NCBI RefSeq assembly: GCF_902859935.1
Contig: NZ_CADIKI010000018.1
Location: 124,001-188,000, forward strand
Origin: Paraburkholderia fynbosensis
GTDB lineage: Bacteria > Pseudomonadota > Gammaproteobacteria > Burkholderiales > Burkholderiaceae
Direction: 5' to 3'
Length of the DNA stretch: 64,000 bases
The notes beneath the pieces were generated by a model. It saw only the letters and a program-made list of their open reading frames with translations. It was not told the DNA's origin and made no database searches. Positions 1 to 8,989 of this stretch are shown one piece after another. Each line of letters begins with the position of its first letter. Position 1 is the first letter of the stretch. A program made the translations under genes and the position numbers.

Positions 1-615
1 CCCGCGATTCCGGTCGGCTTGCCGTCGCAATTGCTGGAGCGTCGCCCGGATATCGCGGCGGCCGAACGGCGCGTGGCGTCGGCCAATGCGCAGATTGGCG
101 CCGCGCAGGCGGCGTTCTTCCCGGATCTGATGCTGTCGGCGAGCGCGGGACTGGAAAGCACCTTTTTCGCACCCTGGCTGAGTGCGCCGAGTCTGTTCTG
201 GTCGCTCGGCCCGCAACTGGCCGGCACGCTGTTCGACGGCGGCAAGCGGAAGGCAGCCCTACATGGCGCGACGGCGCAATACGACGGCGCGGTCGCGGAC
301 TATCGTCAGTCGGTGCTGGTGGCGTTCCAGCAGGTCGAGGACAATCTGTCCGCCTTGCATTCCCTCGCCGACGAAGCCGCCAGTCAGCAGCGCGCCACCA
401 CGGCCGCTGAACTGTCGTTGCGGCTCACGACGAACCGTTTCAACGCGGGCGCAGTCAGCTATCTCGACGTGGTCACGGCGCAGACGATTGCGTTGACGAA
501 TCAGCGTGTCGCCGATCAGATCGCCGCACGGCGGTTGGAGTCGAGTGTGTTGCTGTTGAAGGCGCTGGGTGGGACGTGGGGTGATGAGGGCAAGCGTGCG
601 ACCGGGTCTGTGTAA
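1..615 (+). CDS. RND efflux outer-membrane factor (NodT/OprM type), C-terminal part
   Basis: The reading frame is open from the first base, so this is the 3' part of a gene that starts outside the window. The fragment opens with IPVGLPSQLLERRPDIAAAE, the conserved stretch of the TolC/NodT outer-membrane efflux family, followed by the long amphipathic helices of the second repeat. These proteins form the periplasmic tunnel and outer-membrane exit duct of tripartite RND pumps. The stop at 615 faces the convergent sensor kinase gene 15 bp away. A neighbouring two-component system of the metal-responsive type suggests, but does not prove, a metal or drug efflux operon upstream. Confidence 0.9.
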   Translation, partial: PAIPVGLPSQLLERRPDIAAAERRVASANAQIGAAQAAFFPDLMLSASAGLESTFFAPWLSAPSLFWSLGPQLAGTLFDGGKRKAALHGATAQYDGAVADYRQSVLVAFQQVEDNLSALHSLADEAASQQRATTAAELSLRLTTNRFNAGAVSYLDVVTAQTIALTNQRVADQIAARRLESSVLLLKALGGTWGDEGKRATGSV

Positions 616-630
616 GCCCTTGGGTACCCT

Positions 631-2091
631 TCACCCGCCCCGCCGAAACACCAGCACAAAGCGCGTACTCCGTGCATCGCTCTGCGCATGCACCGAGCCG
701 CCGTGCAACTCCATGATCGTGCGCACGATGGCAAGCCCGAGCCCCGCCGATCCCGTCGACCCTCGCGACAAGCCCGATGACGGCAGCGAGCTGCGTGACG
801 GATCGACGCGATAGAAGCGGTCGAAAATCCGCTCGATATGTTCGGCGGCAATAGGCTGTCCTTCATTCGACACGGTCACGCGCACCACGTCGGCCGATGC
901 GCTCGCGTCCAGCACGATCTCGCCGCCTTGCGGCGTATAACGAATGGCATTGGCCAGCAGATTGCTCACCGCGCGGCGAAACAGTTCGAGATCCGCCGTC
1001 AAGCTGGCTGCGCCGCTGACACGCACGCGCACTAGCGCCTCTTCGGCAATTCCTTCGAAGTATTCGGCGATATGGCTCAACTCTCGCGCCGCATCGAACT
1101 CACGCATGTGCTTGACGAACTGCGGATGTTCAGCGCGCGCCAGAAACAGCACGTTCTCGATCATTCTCGACAGCCGGTCGCACTCTTCCAGATTCGAGGC
1201 GAGCAGCGACTCGTATTCATCGACGGAACGCGGCCGGGCAAGCGCCACTTCGGCAGCCCCGCGCATATTGCTGAGCGGCGTGCGCATGTCGTGCGCGAGG
1301 TCAGCGGTGAAACGCGACAGACGCTGAAACCCGAGATCGACGCGCTCGAGCATGGCGTTCAGCGACGCCACCAGCGTCTCGAGTTCGCTCGGCACACGCG
1401 CCACCGCGATCCGCGTATTGAGGCGATTTACCGTGACCAGGCTCGCGCTAGCCGCGATATCGCGCAACGGCCGCAGCGCGGCGCGGATCAGCAGATAACC
1501 GAGCAGCATCGCCAGCGTCACGCCGGCCACGCCCGCCAGGTGAAGCCTGTCGCGATAACGGTCCAGCAGCAGCCAGCGGTCGCTCATGTTGCGCGCCACC
1601 AGCACGCTCGCCGTTTCGCCGTCGCGTAGACGCGCGTCGGTGAGAATGCCCCGAATCGGCGCGCCGTTGCGGCCGGTCCACTCACCGATATCGGCCTCGG
1701 TGATACGCGCCGAAGCCGCAACGCGCGCGAGCGGCGGCAACGCGGCGAGCGTCGCCGCGCCGCTCGCCACATTGGGCACGGCAAAAGTGTCGGCGATGTT
1801 GTGTTCGACTGCCCGGTTGCCAGCGGGATCGAACACTTCCATCGACATGGCCTGGTTGCCGAGCACGATGCTGATCAAACGGTCGCTATGCTCGCGAATG
1901 CCCATCGACGTCTCCAACTCCTCGGCAAGCCGCCGTGCGTGGCGCGCGGCAAGCACGATGTCGAGATTGTCCTGCGCCTTGATCTGCTTTTCGAGCGCGA
2001 GATACAGAAAGCTGCCGACCAGCACGAAAACCGCCAGCGTCGTGGCGCCGAAGGCAAGCGCGAGCGTCGCGGCAAGCGAGCGCACGCGCAT
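631..2091 (-). CDS. Sensor histidine kinase, heavy-metal sensor (CusS/IrlS-like) type
   Basis: A 486-residue membrane kinase. One membrane helix lies near residues 8-32 and a second near 182-204, enclosing a periplasmic sensor region. A HAMP linker follows, then a HisKA domain with the phospho-accepting histidine in LAHDMRTPLS (about residue 270) and an HATPase domain with NLLANAIRYTPQGG (N box) and GLGLAIV (G2 box). A short serine/glycine-rich insertion precedes the G2 box. It should phosphorylate the response regulator encoded directly upstream: the two genes share one base (TGATG), so they are translationally coupled. The inducing signal cannot be read from the sequence; copper, silver or other efflux inducers are family-based guesses. 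Confidence 0.92.
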   Translation of the reverse strand: MRVRSLAATLALAFGATTLAVFVLVGSFLYLALEKQIKAQDNLDIVLAARHARRLAEELETSMGIREHSDRLISIVLGNQAMSMEVFDPAGNRAVEHNIADTFAVPNVASGAATLAALPPLARVAASARITEADIGEWTGRNGAPIRGILTDARLRDGETASVLVARNMSDRWLLLDRYRDRLHLAGVAGVTLAMLLGYLLIRAALRPLRDIAASASLVTVNRLNTRIAVARVPSELETLVASLNAMLERVDLGFQRLSRFTADLAHDMRTPLSNMRGAAEVALARPRSVDEYESLLASNLEECDRLSRMIENVLFLARAEHPQFVKHMREFDAARELSHIAEYFEGIAEEALVRVRVSGAASLTADLELFRRAVSNLLANAIRYTPQGGEIVLDASASADVVRVTVSNEGQPIAAEHIERIFDRFYRVDPSRSSLPSSGLSRGSTGSAGLGLAIVRTIMELHGGSVHAQSDARSTRFVLVFRRGG

Positions 2092-2768
2092 CAGGCCGTG
2101 TCCTTCAGTTCAAGCACATAGCCGACGCCGCGCACCGTGTGAATCAGCTTGATGGGAAAGTTGTCGTCGATCTTGGTGCGCAGCCGGCGAATCGCCACCT
2201 CGACCACGTTGGTGTCGCTATCGAAATTCATATCCCACACATACGACGCGATCTGCGTGCGGCTCAGCACCTCACCCTGACGCCGCGCGAGCAGTTGCAG
2301 CAGCGAGAATTCACGCGGCGTGAGATCGATGCGCGTGCCGCCCCGCTTGACGCGGCGGCGGTACACATCCATTTCCAGGTCGCCCACCTTGATCAGTTCG
2401 CTTTCGCGCGGCGGCCCGCGGCGCGCCAGCGTACGCACGCGCGCCAGCAGTTCGACGAACGCAAAAGGTTTAACGAGGTAATCGTCCGCGCCGAGCTCCA
2501 GGCCGCGCACGCGGTCGTCGATGTCGTCGCGCGCGGTAAGAAACAGCACGGGCGTGGAGCGCGTGTTGCGCAACGTCTTGACGACGGTCCAGCCGTCCAT
2601 GCCGGGCAGCATCACGTCGAGCACGATCACGTCGTATTCTTCTTCCTGGGCGAGGATCAGCCCTTGCGGGCCATCGTTTGCGACGTCGACCGCGTAGCCG
2701 GATTCTTCCAGACCTTTCTTCAGATAAGCCGCTGTTTTTGGCTCGTCCTCGATCACCAGGATTCGCAT
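2091..2768 (-). CDS. OmpR-family response regulator (heavy-metal type)
   Basis: A 225-residue regulator. The N-terminal receiver domain shows the acidic pocket (VIEDEP) near residues 5-10, the phospho-aspartate in DVIVLDVMLPGMDG near residue 51, and the conserved K in DYLVKPF near residue 103. A C-terminal winged helix carries LTPREFSLLQLL and the typical end VRGVGYVL. It resembles CusR/IrlR/CopR regulators that bind direct repeats upstream of RND efflux operons. The gene is first in a two-gene operon with the sensor kinase. Roughly 190 bp of non-coding sequence separates it from the IS110 relic and should contain the promoter. Confidence 0.93.
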   Translation of the reverse strand: MRILVIEDEPKTAAYLKKGLEESGYAVDVANDGPQGLILAQEEEYDVIVLDVMLPGMDGWTVVKTLRNTRSTPVLFLTARDDIDDRVRGLELGADDYLVKPFAFVELLARVRTLARRGPPRESELIKVGDLEMDVYRRRVKRGGTRIDLTPREFSLLQLLARRQGEVLSRTQIASYVWDMNFDSDTNVVEVAIRRLRTKIDDNFPIKLIHTVRGVGYVLELKDTA

Positions 2769-2829
2769 CGGTTGCTCCGCTTGCGTTGACCATCAAATCA
2801 AATCATACCGTCAAGCAGCCGGGCGGGTG

Positions 2830-2957
2830 ATTACGATCCGGTAATGTTGCTGGAGGTCGGGACGGCGCTGGTAATCATATAGCCGGCCCCCTCCGTTCGA
2901 CTCGAACGGCTGGCGTAGAGGCGGAGGTGCGAACACCGACGTGACGCAGAGCCCGGC
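2830..2957. other. Structured non-coding flank of the IS110 relic
   Basis: This stretch lies directly 5' of the degraded IS110 transposase. It contains a near-perfect hairpin at 2893-2909 (CCGTTCGA, one base, TCGAACGG) nested between CCTCC (about 2889-2893) and GGAGG (2921-2926). In the IS110 group the non-coding left end encodes the bridge RNA that specifies donor and target. A bridge-RNA remnant here is an inference from position and structure, not a demonstrated match. Confidence 0.35.
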
Positions 2958-3849
2958 ATGAACAAGTTTAGTGGAATCGACCTGCACTCGGTCATCGAAG
3001 CGACGTTCAACTGGTACTGGCTGGTGGATGAGTTAATGGAGGATGGCTATCAGGTCCATCTGGCGACCCAGCGGCAATCAGGCAGTACGAGGGCCTGAAA
3101 TACAGCGGTGACTTCACCGATGCAGCCCATCTGACGCAACTCCTGCGTCTGGGGCTATTGCCAGAAGGCTACATCTATCCAGCAGAAGAGCGGCCAGTAC
3201 GGGAGCTCTCACGCAAACGAATGCAACTGGTGCGCTGCCGGACCGCACAGATACTCTCAATCGAAAACCTGCATTCCGACAGACAGGTCAGCGGATGACC
3301 GGAGAAGTGAACAGGCGTCTGAGCGACGAGCCAGGTCAATGCGCTCGGTTTTGCGCCTGATGTGACGCTCGCCATGCAGGCCAATCTGGCGGTGATGCGC
3401 ACGCTGCAGGAGGAATTGCCATCTTGCAGAAGCGACTCGTGGAGCGTGTACAACTGCGCCCGGACTATGCGCTGCTGAAGTCGATACCCGGCGTCGGCCC
3501 CGTACTGGCGACAACGATCATGCTGGAGACGGGCGCCATCACGCGCTTTGCCGACGTTGGCAACTTCAGCTCATATTGTCGCTGTGTGGATAGCCGACGG
3601 GAAAGCAAGAACCGCAAGAAAGGGGAAGGCAGCACGAAGAATGGAAACAGGTACCTCGCCTGAGCGTTTGTCGAGGCGGCGAACTATGCCATTCGCTACT
3701 GCCCGCAGGCCAGGCGTTTTTATGAGCGCAAGAAGCGCGCAAGGAATGGGATCCCCGCAATCGAGGCGCTGGCGCACAAGCTGGCACGCGCGTGCTATCA
3801 CATGTTGCGTGAGCACCAGCCGTTTGACGTGAAGCGATGTTTTGCCTGA
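2958..3849 (+). pseudogene. IS110-family transposase, degraded
   Basis: Conserved IS110 transposase segments can be followed in order but not in one frame. MNKFSGIDLHS begins the protein. About 40 codons are then missing before a segment containing FNWYWLVDELMEDGYQVHLA. The frame shifts before GDFTDAAHLTQLLRLGLLP and on to AQILSIENL, and shifts again before ALLKSIPGVGPVLATTIMLE and GEGSTKNGNRYLA. The codon where relatives have Trp (YLAWAF) is TGA near 3660, after which EAANYAIRYCPQARRFYERK and HKLARACYHMLREHQPFDV continue. The N-terminal DEDD nuclease part has lost key residues, so the element cannot move by itself. No clear element ends were found. Confidence 0.9.
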
Positions 3850-3897
3850 CGGGTCGACGCATGGAGGCGAGCCAGTAAATGACAGACAACGAAAAAG

Positions 3898-3952
3898 CAT
3901 CGCCGGATTGCAGTGTCGATGGAAATACCGTCGCCACTGCGATCCGGCGATG
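3898..3952. repeat. 18-bp inverted repeat downstream of the IS110 relic
   Basis: Arms 3898-3915 (CATCGCCGGATTGCAGTG) and 3935-3952 are reverse complements with one mismatch, separated by 19 bp. No T-run follows, so it is not an ordinary terminator. It lies 49 bp past the IS110 stop codon and may belong to the end of that element or mark the junction with the IS6 relic. Confidence 0.5.
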
Positions 3953-4024
3953 GATGCATTCGTGCCTTGACTTGAGCCGGCTAATGGGTGTCACGTTGCT
4001 GAGATGGCCGAGTAAGTTCGCGTG

Positions 4025-4176
4025 ATGAAAAATGAGAAATCGCTTTACCACGGCCATCGCTTTCCAGCGGCGGTCATCAGTTGCGCGGTGCGCTGATTTT
4101 TTTCAGGTTTCAGCTCAGCCTGCGTGATATCGAAGAGCTCCTGTTCGAGCGTGGGGTTACCTGCCCTGAAAGTCCG
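4025..4176 (+). pseudogene. IS6-family transposase, N-terminal remnant
   Basis: Starting at ATG 4025 the frame reads MKNEKSLYHGHRFPAAVI, which matches the usual start of IS6/IS26/IS240 transposases (HRFPPEVI). After a +1 shift near 4096 it continues with FRFQLSLRDIEELLFERGV, the helix-turn-helix region of the family. The similarity stops near 4176, before any DDE catalytic residue, so only about 50 codons survive. The rest of the gap to 4447 shows nothing I can identify. Confidence 0.75.
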
Positions 4177-4447
4177 CCGAGATGCACCTTCTCGCGCTGA
4201 GCTAGCGCCGGCTGCGGACATGGATTCGATAGCACCTACCCTATTCGTACTCTTTCCCGCCTGCGGGAAGAACCGATGATGGAAAGCCAGTCCGGCCAAG
4301 CCGTTGGGACACTCCTATCTAAACAAGACTGGCAACATTGCAACTCGACACAGGCGGGCTTGGTGTCGCGCTGGCGAGCCGGTTCCCGCTTATCTAGCAC
4401 CGCCGCAGGCGCACCGCTGACGCACCAAGGCGCGGCCGGTGCATACG

Positions 4448-5230
4448 CTACTGGACCACAAGGTGGACGCGAACGTCCTGATGGCTTTCGACAGGCTTGC
4501 CGTTCTCGATGGCGGGGAAGAAACGCCAGTTGTGCAGCGAGGCGAGCAACAACTGATTCAGACGCGGCTGTTGCGTCGGCTGCAGGAGTTCGACGTCGGC
4601 AGAACCGTCCGGGTGAATCGTGAAGCGCGCAAGAGCAATCGCGTGATACGCGGCTTCACGCAAGTCGTCCGGGATTTCCGGCAGTGGCTGCGCGATCGCG
4701 CGTGCGGCGGTATGACCACTGCCGTTGGCGGCGGGGTCGGTCGCGCCCGGCGAGTGATTGGCCGTGCTGGCCGATGCCAGTGGCGCGGAAGGCGCGGCTG
4801 ACGGCGCGGGCGATGGCACAGCGGAGGTTGCTGCAACGGGCGAGGGTGTGACAGGTGGCGCGGTCGCAGCCGGTGGCGCTGCTGCCGGCCTGGGCGCGGC
4901 ATGTTGCGGGGCCGGTTCTTCGTGCACGGGGCGCGCGTGATGCACCGGCGGCGGTGCTGCACGCGCGACGCTCGCGGGCGGTATCGGGTGCGTCGGCGCA
5001 GCTTGCGCGGGTGCACCCGTGCGCGGGGGCGGCGCAGGTGGCTCGATTTCGATGAGCTGCGCGTCGAGATGTGCGGGCGGAGGCAGTTTAATCTCCGGCG
5101 TGACAAGCAGTCCGCCGACGAGCAAGAGCGCTGCGCACCACAACCCGAACGCGATGACCGCTACAACCGCGATGCGTGTTTTCGGTTCGTCGAGCCAGGC
5201 CGTGTCGAGGCGGCGGCCATCGTTACTCAT
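4448..5230 (-). CDS. Energy transducer TonB
   Basis: A 260-residue TonB-type protein. A cytoplasmic stub is followed by one membrane helix (about residues 18-43, AVVAVIAFGLWCAALLLVGG), then a long periplasmic Pro/Ala-rich linker (about 50-165). A C-terminal TonB_C domain follows, with FTIHPDGSADVELLQP, SLHNWRFFPA and a final VRVHLVVQ. It carries energy from the ExbB-ExbD proton channel to an outer-membrane receptor. The start overlaps the end of exbD by 8 bp. The gene is last in the ExbB-ExbD-TonB set and probably serves the receptor encoded at 6389-8737. The exact partner is inferred from position. Confidence 0.9.
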   Translation of the reverse strand: MSNDGRRLDTAWLDEPKTRIAVVAVIAFGLWCAALLLVGGLLVTPEIKLPPPAHLDAQLIEIEPPAPPPRTGAPAQAAPTHPIPPASVARAAPPPVHHARPVHEEPAPQHAAPRPAAAPPAATAPPVTPSPVAATSAVPSPAPSAAPSAPLASASTANHSPGATDPAANGSGHTAARAIAQPLPEIPDDLREAAYHAIALARFTIHPDGSADVELLQPTQQPRLNQLLLASLHNWRFFPAIENGKPVESHQDVRVHLVVQ

Positions 5231-5621
5231 GGTGAACGGCGATCAGGAAATGCTGGGCGCCAGCTTTTCGCGCTTCGAGCATCGCTTTGACGACCACGCC
5301 GTGCGATGCGGCGTCATCGGCCGCAACCACCAGATTGCCGTCCGGTTTCAGCAGCGGCCGCAGCGCACCCGCCAGCGCCGCGAGCGGCACCGCCTGGCGG
5401 TTGACGAAGATGGCATTGGCGCGCGTGACGGTGAGGGTGAGGGGCGTATCCAGACTAAGCTGCTGTGCCTGGCCGCCCGGCAAGTTGATTTTCATCGAAT
5501 CAAGCCGCTGCATCGAAAGCGATGCGAGCATGAACGTCGCCAGCAAGAAGAACATCACGTCGATCATCGGGATGATTTCGATCTTCCCGCGCCGTGCCTG
5601 TCTTGAGCGTTTCAGTTTCAC
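5223..5621 (-). CDS. exbD: ExbD/TolR-family biopolymer transport protein
   Basis: A 132-residue inner-membrane protein. A short basic cytoplasmic start (MKLKRSRQARRGK) leads into a single membrane helix, with the essential aspartate in EIIPMIDVMFFLLATFM at about residue 21. The periplasmic domain includes the pattern ANAIFVNRQAV. With ExbB it forms the proton-driven motor that energises TonB. It overlaps exbB by 4 bp upstream and tonB by 8 bp downstream, so all three are probably translationally coupled. TolR is the alternative family name, but a tonB gene next to it makes ExbD the better call. Confidence 0.92.
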   Translation of the reverse strand: MKLKRSRQARRGKIEIIPMIDVMFFLLATFMLASLSMQRLDSMKINLPGGQAQQLSLDTPLTLTVTRANAIFVNRQAVPLAALAGALRPLLKPDGNLVVAADDAASHGVVVKAMLEARKAGAQHFLIAVHHE

Positions 5622-6343
5622 GTGCGCTGCCCTTCCTCATGCTCAGAGGCGAACCGCAACTGCGCCGCTCCTTCCGCGCGTTCCCGCTCAGGCCGCGCCT
5701 GGACCGTTCCTTCCGCGTGTTCCCGGTCGAGCCGGAGCTGCCCGATCAGCCGTGTGCCGACCCGCTCGAAGTGATCGAGCAGCTCGCCCACCCGCCGCGA
5801 AAAGTAGTTGAACGCGAAGAGCACGACGAGAGCGATCAGCAGTCCGATCGCGGTCGCGATCAGCGCCTGCGCGACGCCGCCCGTCACGCCGGTCGGGTTC
5901 ACGACGCCCTGTCCACCGATCAGCCGAAACGAGTGCATCATGCCGATGATCGTTCCGAGCAGCCCAAGCAGAGGCGCGGCTGTGACAATGGTTTCGAGCA
6001 GCCACAACCCCCGGTTCAGCGCGCGCTCGATATGCTGCGCGGCGGTCTCGGCACGAGACTCGATCCACCAGATCGGCGCGTTGCCGCCCTCCAGGATCGG
6101 CGCGGCGAAGCTGCGCAGCGCATGGCGCTCCGGCAGCGCGGCAATCTGCGCGCGTGTCTGCGCAAAATCGACAACGGGCGCTTCGATCAGGTCGTCGATG
6201 CGGGCCGGGATCGCCGCGAATCGGTGCAGCGAGTAAGCCTTGTCGAGGATAATCGCCAGGCCGGCCACCGCGAGGACGGTGAGCGGGTAGATCACCCATC
6301 CGCCCAGGCGTACGGCGAGAAACAGTTCGGCAAGATCGTTCAT
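5618..6343 (-). CDS. exbB: ExbB/MotA/TolQ-family proton channel protein
   Basis: A 241-residue protein with three predicted membrane helices: about 12-33 (GGWVIYPLTVLAVAGLAIIL), then two after a large cytoplasmic loop. The later pair contains TAAPLLGLLGTIIGMMHSF and the VAQALIATAIGLLIALVVLF signature of the family. The C-terminal tail is rich in Arg and Glu and longer than usual. It starts with a good AGAGG-like ribosome site and lies 45 bp after the receptor gene on the same strand, so receptor, exbB, exbD and tonB probably form one operon. Confidence 0.92.
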   Translation of the reverse strand: MNDLAELFLAVRLGGWVIYPLTVLAVAGLAIILDKAYSLHRFAAIPARIDDLIEAPVVDFAQTRAQIAALPERHALRSFAAPILEGGNAPIWWIESRAETAAQHIERALNRGLWLLETIVTAAPLLGLLGTIIGMMHSFRLIGGQGVVNPTGVTGGVAQALIATAIGLLIALVVLFAFNYFSRRVGELLDHFERVGTRLIGQLRLDREHAEGTVQARPERERAEGAAQLRFASEHEEGQRT

Positions 6344-6388
6344 GATGTCGTGACCTCTTGCGCACGCGGCGTACGCCGCGCGGGCGGG

Positions 6389-8737
6389 TTAAAAGTGTTT
6401 CGTCATGCCTGCATAGAACGCGCGCGTCGGTCCGAACTGCGCGGCGCCAACGCCGATCCCTGAACCGTCGCGCAATTGGTAGCTGCGATTGAGCAGATTG
6501 ACCACGACCACGCGCCCATCGAATTTGCCGATGAGGGGCGCGTTGAAGTGATGGATGACCGCGAGGTTGACATTCACGTAGAACGGCACATGGTCCGTGT
6601 TCGCAAAGCCGCTGCGCAGCCCGCTGCCGAAGACGGTATCCGCGCTGTAGGTCGTGCGCGCAAACGTGTAGGCGATGCCGGCAGAACCGGTGACCAACTG
6701 GTCGTGATCGAGGTGGACGGGATTGTTGGCGATGTACGCAAGTTCATCGGGCGTGAAATTGAACTGGCCCGTGATGATGTTTTCGCCGGTTGCGCGGCTG
6801 AGCGCAAGGTTCGCGTATGCGGAAAAATGCTCGTCGATGTAGTTGGCGGTGAGTTCGACGCCGTAGGCGTGGCCGGTCTGGTAATTGTACGGCGTGTTGA
6901 TCAGGGCGGTGCCGAACTGTCCTTCGTCGAGCAGATCGGTTGCCTTCTTGTAGTATGCATCCACGCCTACCGTGATGGCGGAGGTGACGCGCTGGCTTAC
7001 GCCGACATCGAAGTAATGGCTGCGCTCGGGCTGCACCGGCGAATTTTGCTGACTCGCTGCCTGGTTCGTCGTATTGTTGAACTGCGCAACCGTGGTCGGC
7101 GCGATCAATTCGAGCGGAGGCGGCGTGAAGTACCGGGCGTAGGCCGCATGCAGCGTGGTAGTCGGCGTTGCCTTGTAGATGGCGCCGATGCGCGGGCTCA
7201 ACTGACTGGCGTCGACAACTTCGTTCATTTTGTCGTAGCGCACGCCGTAATTGATGATGAGCTTGTCGTTCACCCTCCATTCGTCTTGCACGTAGACGCC
7301 GAAGAGCCGGCCGATCGTCGTGCTCGCGCTGTTGACCGGGAACGGCTGGTCGGAGGACTGTACGCCATCGACAGTGGGGAACACCGAGACACTGTCGCTG
7401 GCGACCGCCCGGTCCTGCTCGAAAGACACGCCGGCGCGCAGCGTGTGCGAACTGTTCAACCGGTAGGTGGTGTCGCCCTGCAGTCCATTGGCCCAATTGC
7501 TGCGGAAGTCTTGCGAGGCGACACCGTTAAAAAGCAGGTCGCCGATCGGGTCGGGGTTGAACTGCGTGCGCGTATAGCGCGTGAAGTACGCGATCTGATA
7601 GTCGAGCTTGTCGCCGTTCGTCCCCTGCAACGCGACCGTCGCGAAGTTATTGAGCTCGCTCTGGGTTTCGTTGAGCGCGGCCGAATCGAAACTGGTCTGG
7701 CCATTGAGGGTGAATTGGGTCGGCTGACCCGGTGTATTCGGGATCTGGAACTGGTTGCTCGCGGTGCCGAACACGACGCTGACCCGCGTAAGCGGATTGA
7801 TCAGGTACGACATGTAGCCGAACGCGTTGCCTTGCCGGGTATGATCGTGCAGCGGCGAACCGTTCGACGTCGGCGCTTCGATGCCGAGATCGTTGACGCC
7901 CGCCGACCCGCTAAAGTAATAGCTCAGCGCGCCCCTGGTGCCATACACGTCGCCGCTTGTCTGCGCGGTGCCATGGCTGCCGCCATATACGTCTATCGTT
8001 CCGCCGTCACCGGTCTCACCCGATTTGGTCTTGATGTCGACGATGCCGGCCGTGCGCCACCCGTATTGCGCGGGAAGCGCGCCGGTGAGCAGGTCCATCT
8101 GGTCGATGATGCGGGTATCGAATGACTGGCCGAAGCCGGATATCGGCTCCGGAATCATGATGCCGTTGATCCGGTATTGCAGGTTCGCGTGTTCGCCGCG
8201 CACGTGGACCATGCCGTAGGAATCCTGCGCGACGCCGGGCGCGTGCAGCAGGACCTGGTTGAACGGCGTCGATTCGCCTTGCGGCATATTGTTGATGTCC
8301 GCCGCGGTGATCCGGTACACGCTGCTGCCGGTTTCCGGCGACAATCCGTTGCGCGCCTGGTCCAGACGCTGCGCGTTCACACGGACGTCAATCGCGTCGC
8401 TCCTCGCCAGCGCGACGGTGACGGAACTTGCCGTTCCGGGGCTGGTAGTGGCGACGCTGCTGCCGCTCGCGAAGCCCGTCGCGGTGACCACCACCGCATA
8501 CGTTCCGGGCGCGACGTTGGACACTGAGAAATGCCCGCTTGCATCGGTTTTTGTCTCTCCTGCCGAGGCGCCGGTCGCGGTTTGAAGGATCACACTGGCG
8601 GTTGCGACCGGCTTGCCGAGACTATCGGTGACAAGTCCCCCTACCGAGCTGTCGCTCGGCGCGGCACAAACATGACCGGTTATGCTTTGGGCAAGTAGTA
8701 GCAGCACAGCGTGCGAGATAAGTGTGCGATGTTTCAT
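6389..8737 (-). CDS. TonB-dependent outer-membrane receptor with N-terminal regulatory-like domain
   Basis: A 782-residue receptor. A signal peptide (about 1-25) is followed by a carboxypeptidase-regulatory-like beta domain (about 30-110, with GLVTDSLGKPVATASVILQT). The plug domain comes next (about 120-240, PGVAQDSYGMVHVRGEHANL and GALPAQYGWRTAGIVDIKTK), then the barrel, ending in the terminal Phe (GMTKHF) needed for outer-membrane insertion. Such receptors import metal chelates, vitamins or carbohydrates. The substrate is not evident here. The 28-bp palindrome 170 bp upstream and the neighbouring Fur-family relic favour metal-regulated uptake, possibly zinc or iron. No heme (FRAP/NPNL) or vitamin B12 signature was recognised. 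Confidence 0.92.
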   Translation of the reverse strand: MKHRTLISHAVLLLLAQSITGHVCAAPSDSSVGGLVTDSLGKPVATASVILQTATGASAGETKTDASGHFSVSNVAPGTYAVVVTATGFASGSSVATTSPGTASSVTVALARSDAIDVRVNAQRLDQARNGLSPETGSSVYRITAADINNMPQGESTPFNQVLLHAPGVAQDSYGMVHVRGEHANLQYRINGIMIPEPISGFGQSFDTRIIDQMDLLTGALPAQYGWRTAGIVDIKTKSGETGDGGTIDVYGGSHGTAQTSGDVYGTRGALSYYFSGSAGVNDLGIEAPTSNGSPLHDHTRQGNAFGYMSYLINPLTRVSVVFGTASNQFQIPNTPGQPTQFTLNGQTSFDSAALNETQSELNNFATVALQGTNGDKLDYQIAYFTRYTRTQFNPDPIGDLLFNGVASQDFRSNWANGLQGDTTYRLNSSHTLRAGVSFEQDRAVASDSVSVFPTVDGVQSSDQPFPVNSASTTIGRLFGVYVQDEWRVNDKLIINYGVRYDKMNEVVDASQLSPRIGAIYKATPTTTLHAAYARYFTPPPLELIAPTTVAQFNNTTNQAASQQNSPVQPERSHYFDVGVSQRVTSAITVGVDAYYKKATDLLDEGQFGTALINTPYNYQTGHAYGVELTANYIDEHFSAYANLALSRATGENIITGQFNFTPDELAYIANNPVHLDHDQLVTGSAGIAYTFARTTYSADTVFGSGLRSGFANTDHVPFYVNVNLAVIHHFNAPLIGKFDGRVVVVNLLNRSYQLRDGSGIGVGAAQFGPTRAFYAGMTKHF

Positions 8738-8907
8738 TGTTTCGACTGTCGTTATTGAATAGATGCATCGCGCTACGCGCTTAACCCCCGTGCGTAGTGG
8801 GCAGGCTCACTTGCCCCAAGATATACAGCGCTGCGCTGCCGCTTCTTTGCTTCGTCGTCGTCCAGCGACTGGCTGCTTTTCTTCGCGGGAAGCTCGAAAG
8901 GCAGCGC

Positions 8908-8935
8908 TATTCGCAATGTTATAACATTGCGAATA
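8908..8935. promoter_or_regulatory. 28-bp perfect palindrome, probable Zur/Fur-type operator
   Basis: Each half reads TATTCGCAATGTTA followed by its exact reverse complement, so the whole 28 bp is a perfect palindrome centred on TTATAA. The core AATGTTATAACATT resembles metal-repressor (Zur-type) boxes, which are rich in TGTTATA/TATAACA. It lies between the Fur-family relic and the receptor gene, 170 bp before the receptor start. Its role as the operator for the receptor-ExbB-ExbD-TonB operon is inferred. Confidence 0.6.
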
Positions 8936-8989
8936 TAAATGAAATAGCCTGGCGTTCACTTGTCACGCTCGCGCATGCACGACGCCCCA

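Noticed and set aside
6476..8125. Open frame of 549 codons opposite the TonB-dependent receptor
   Set aside because: The minus-strand receptor has a full family pattern. The antisense frame has no domain and arises from high GC third positions.
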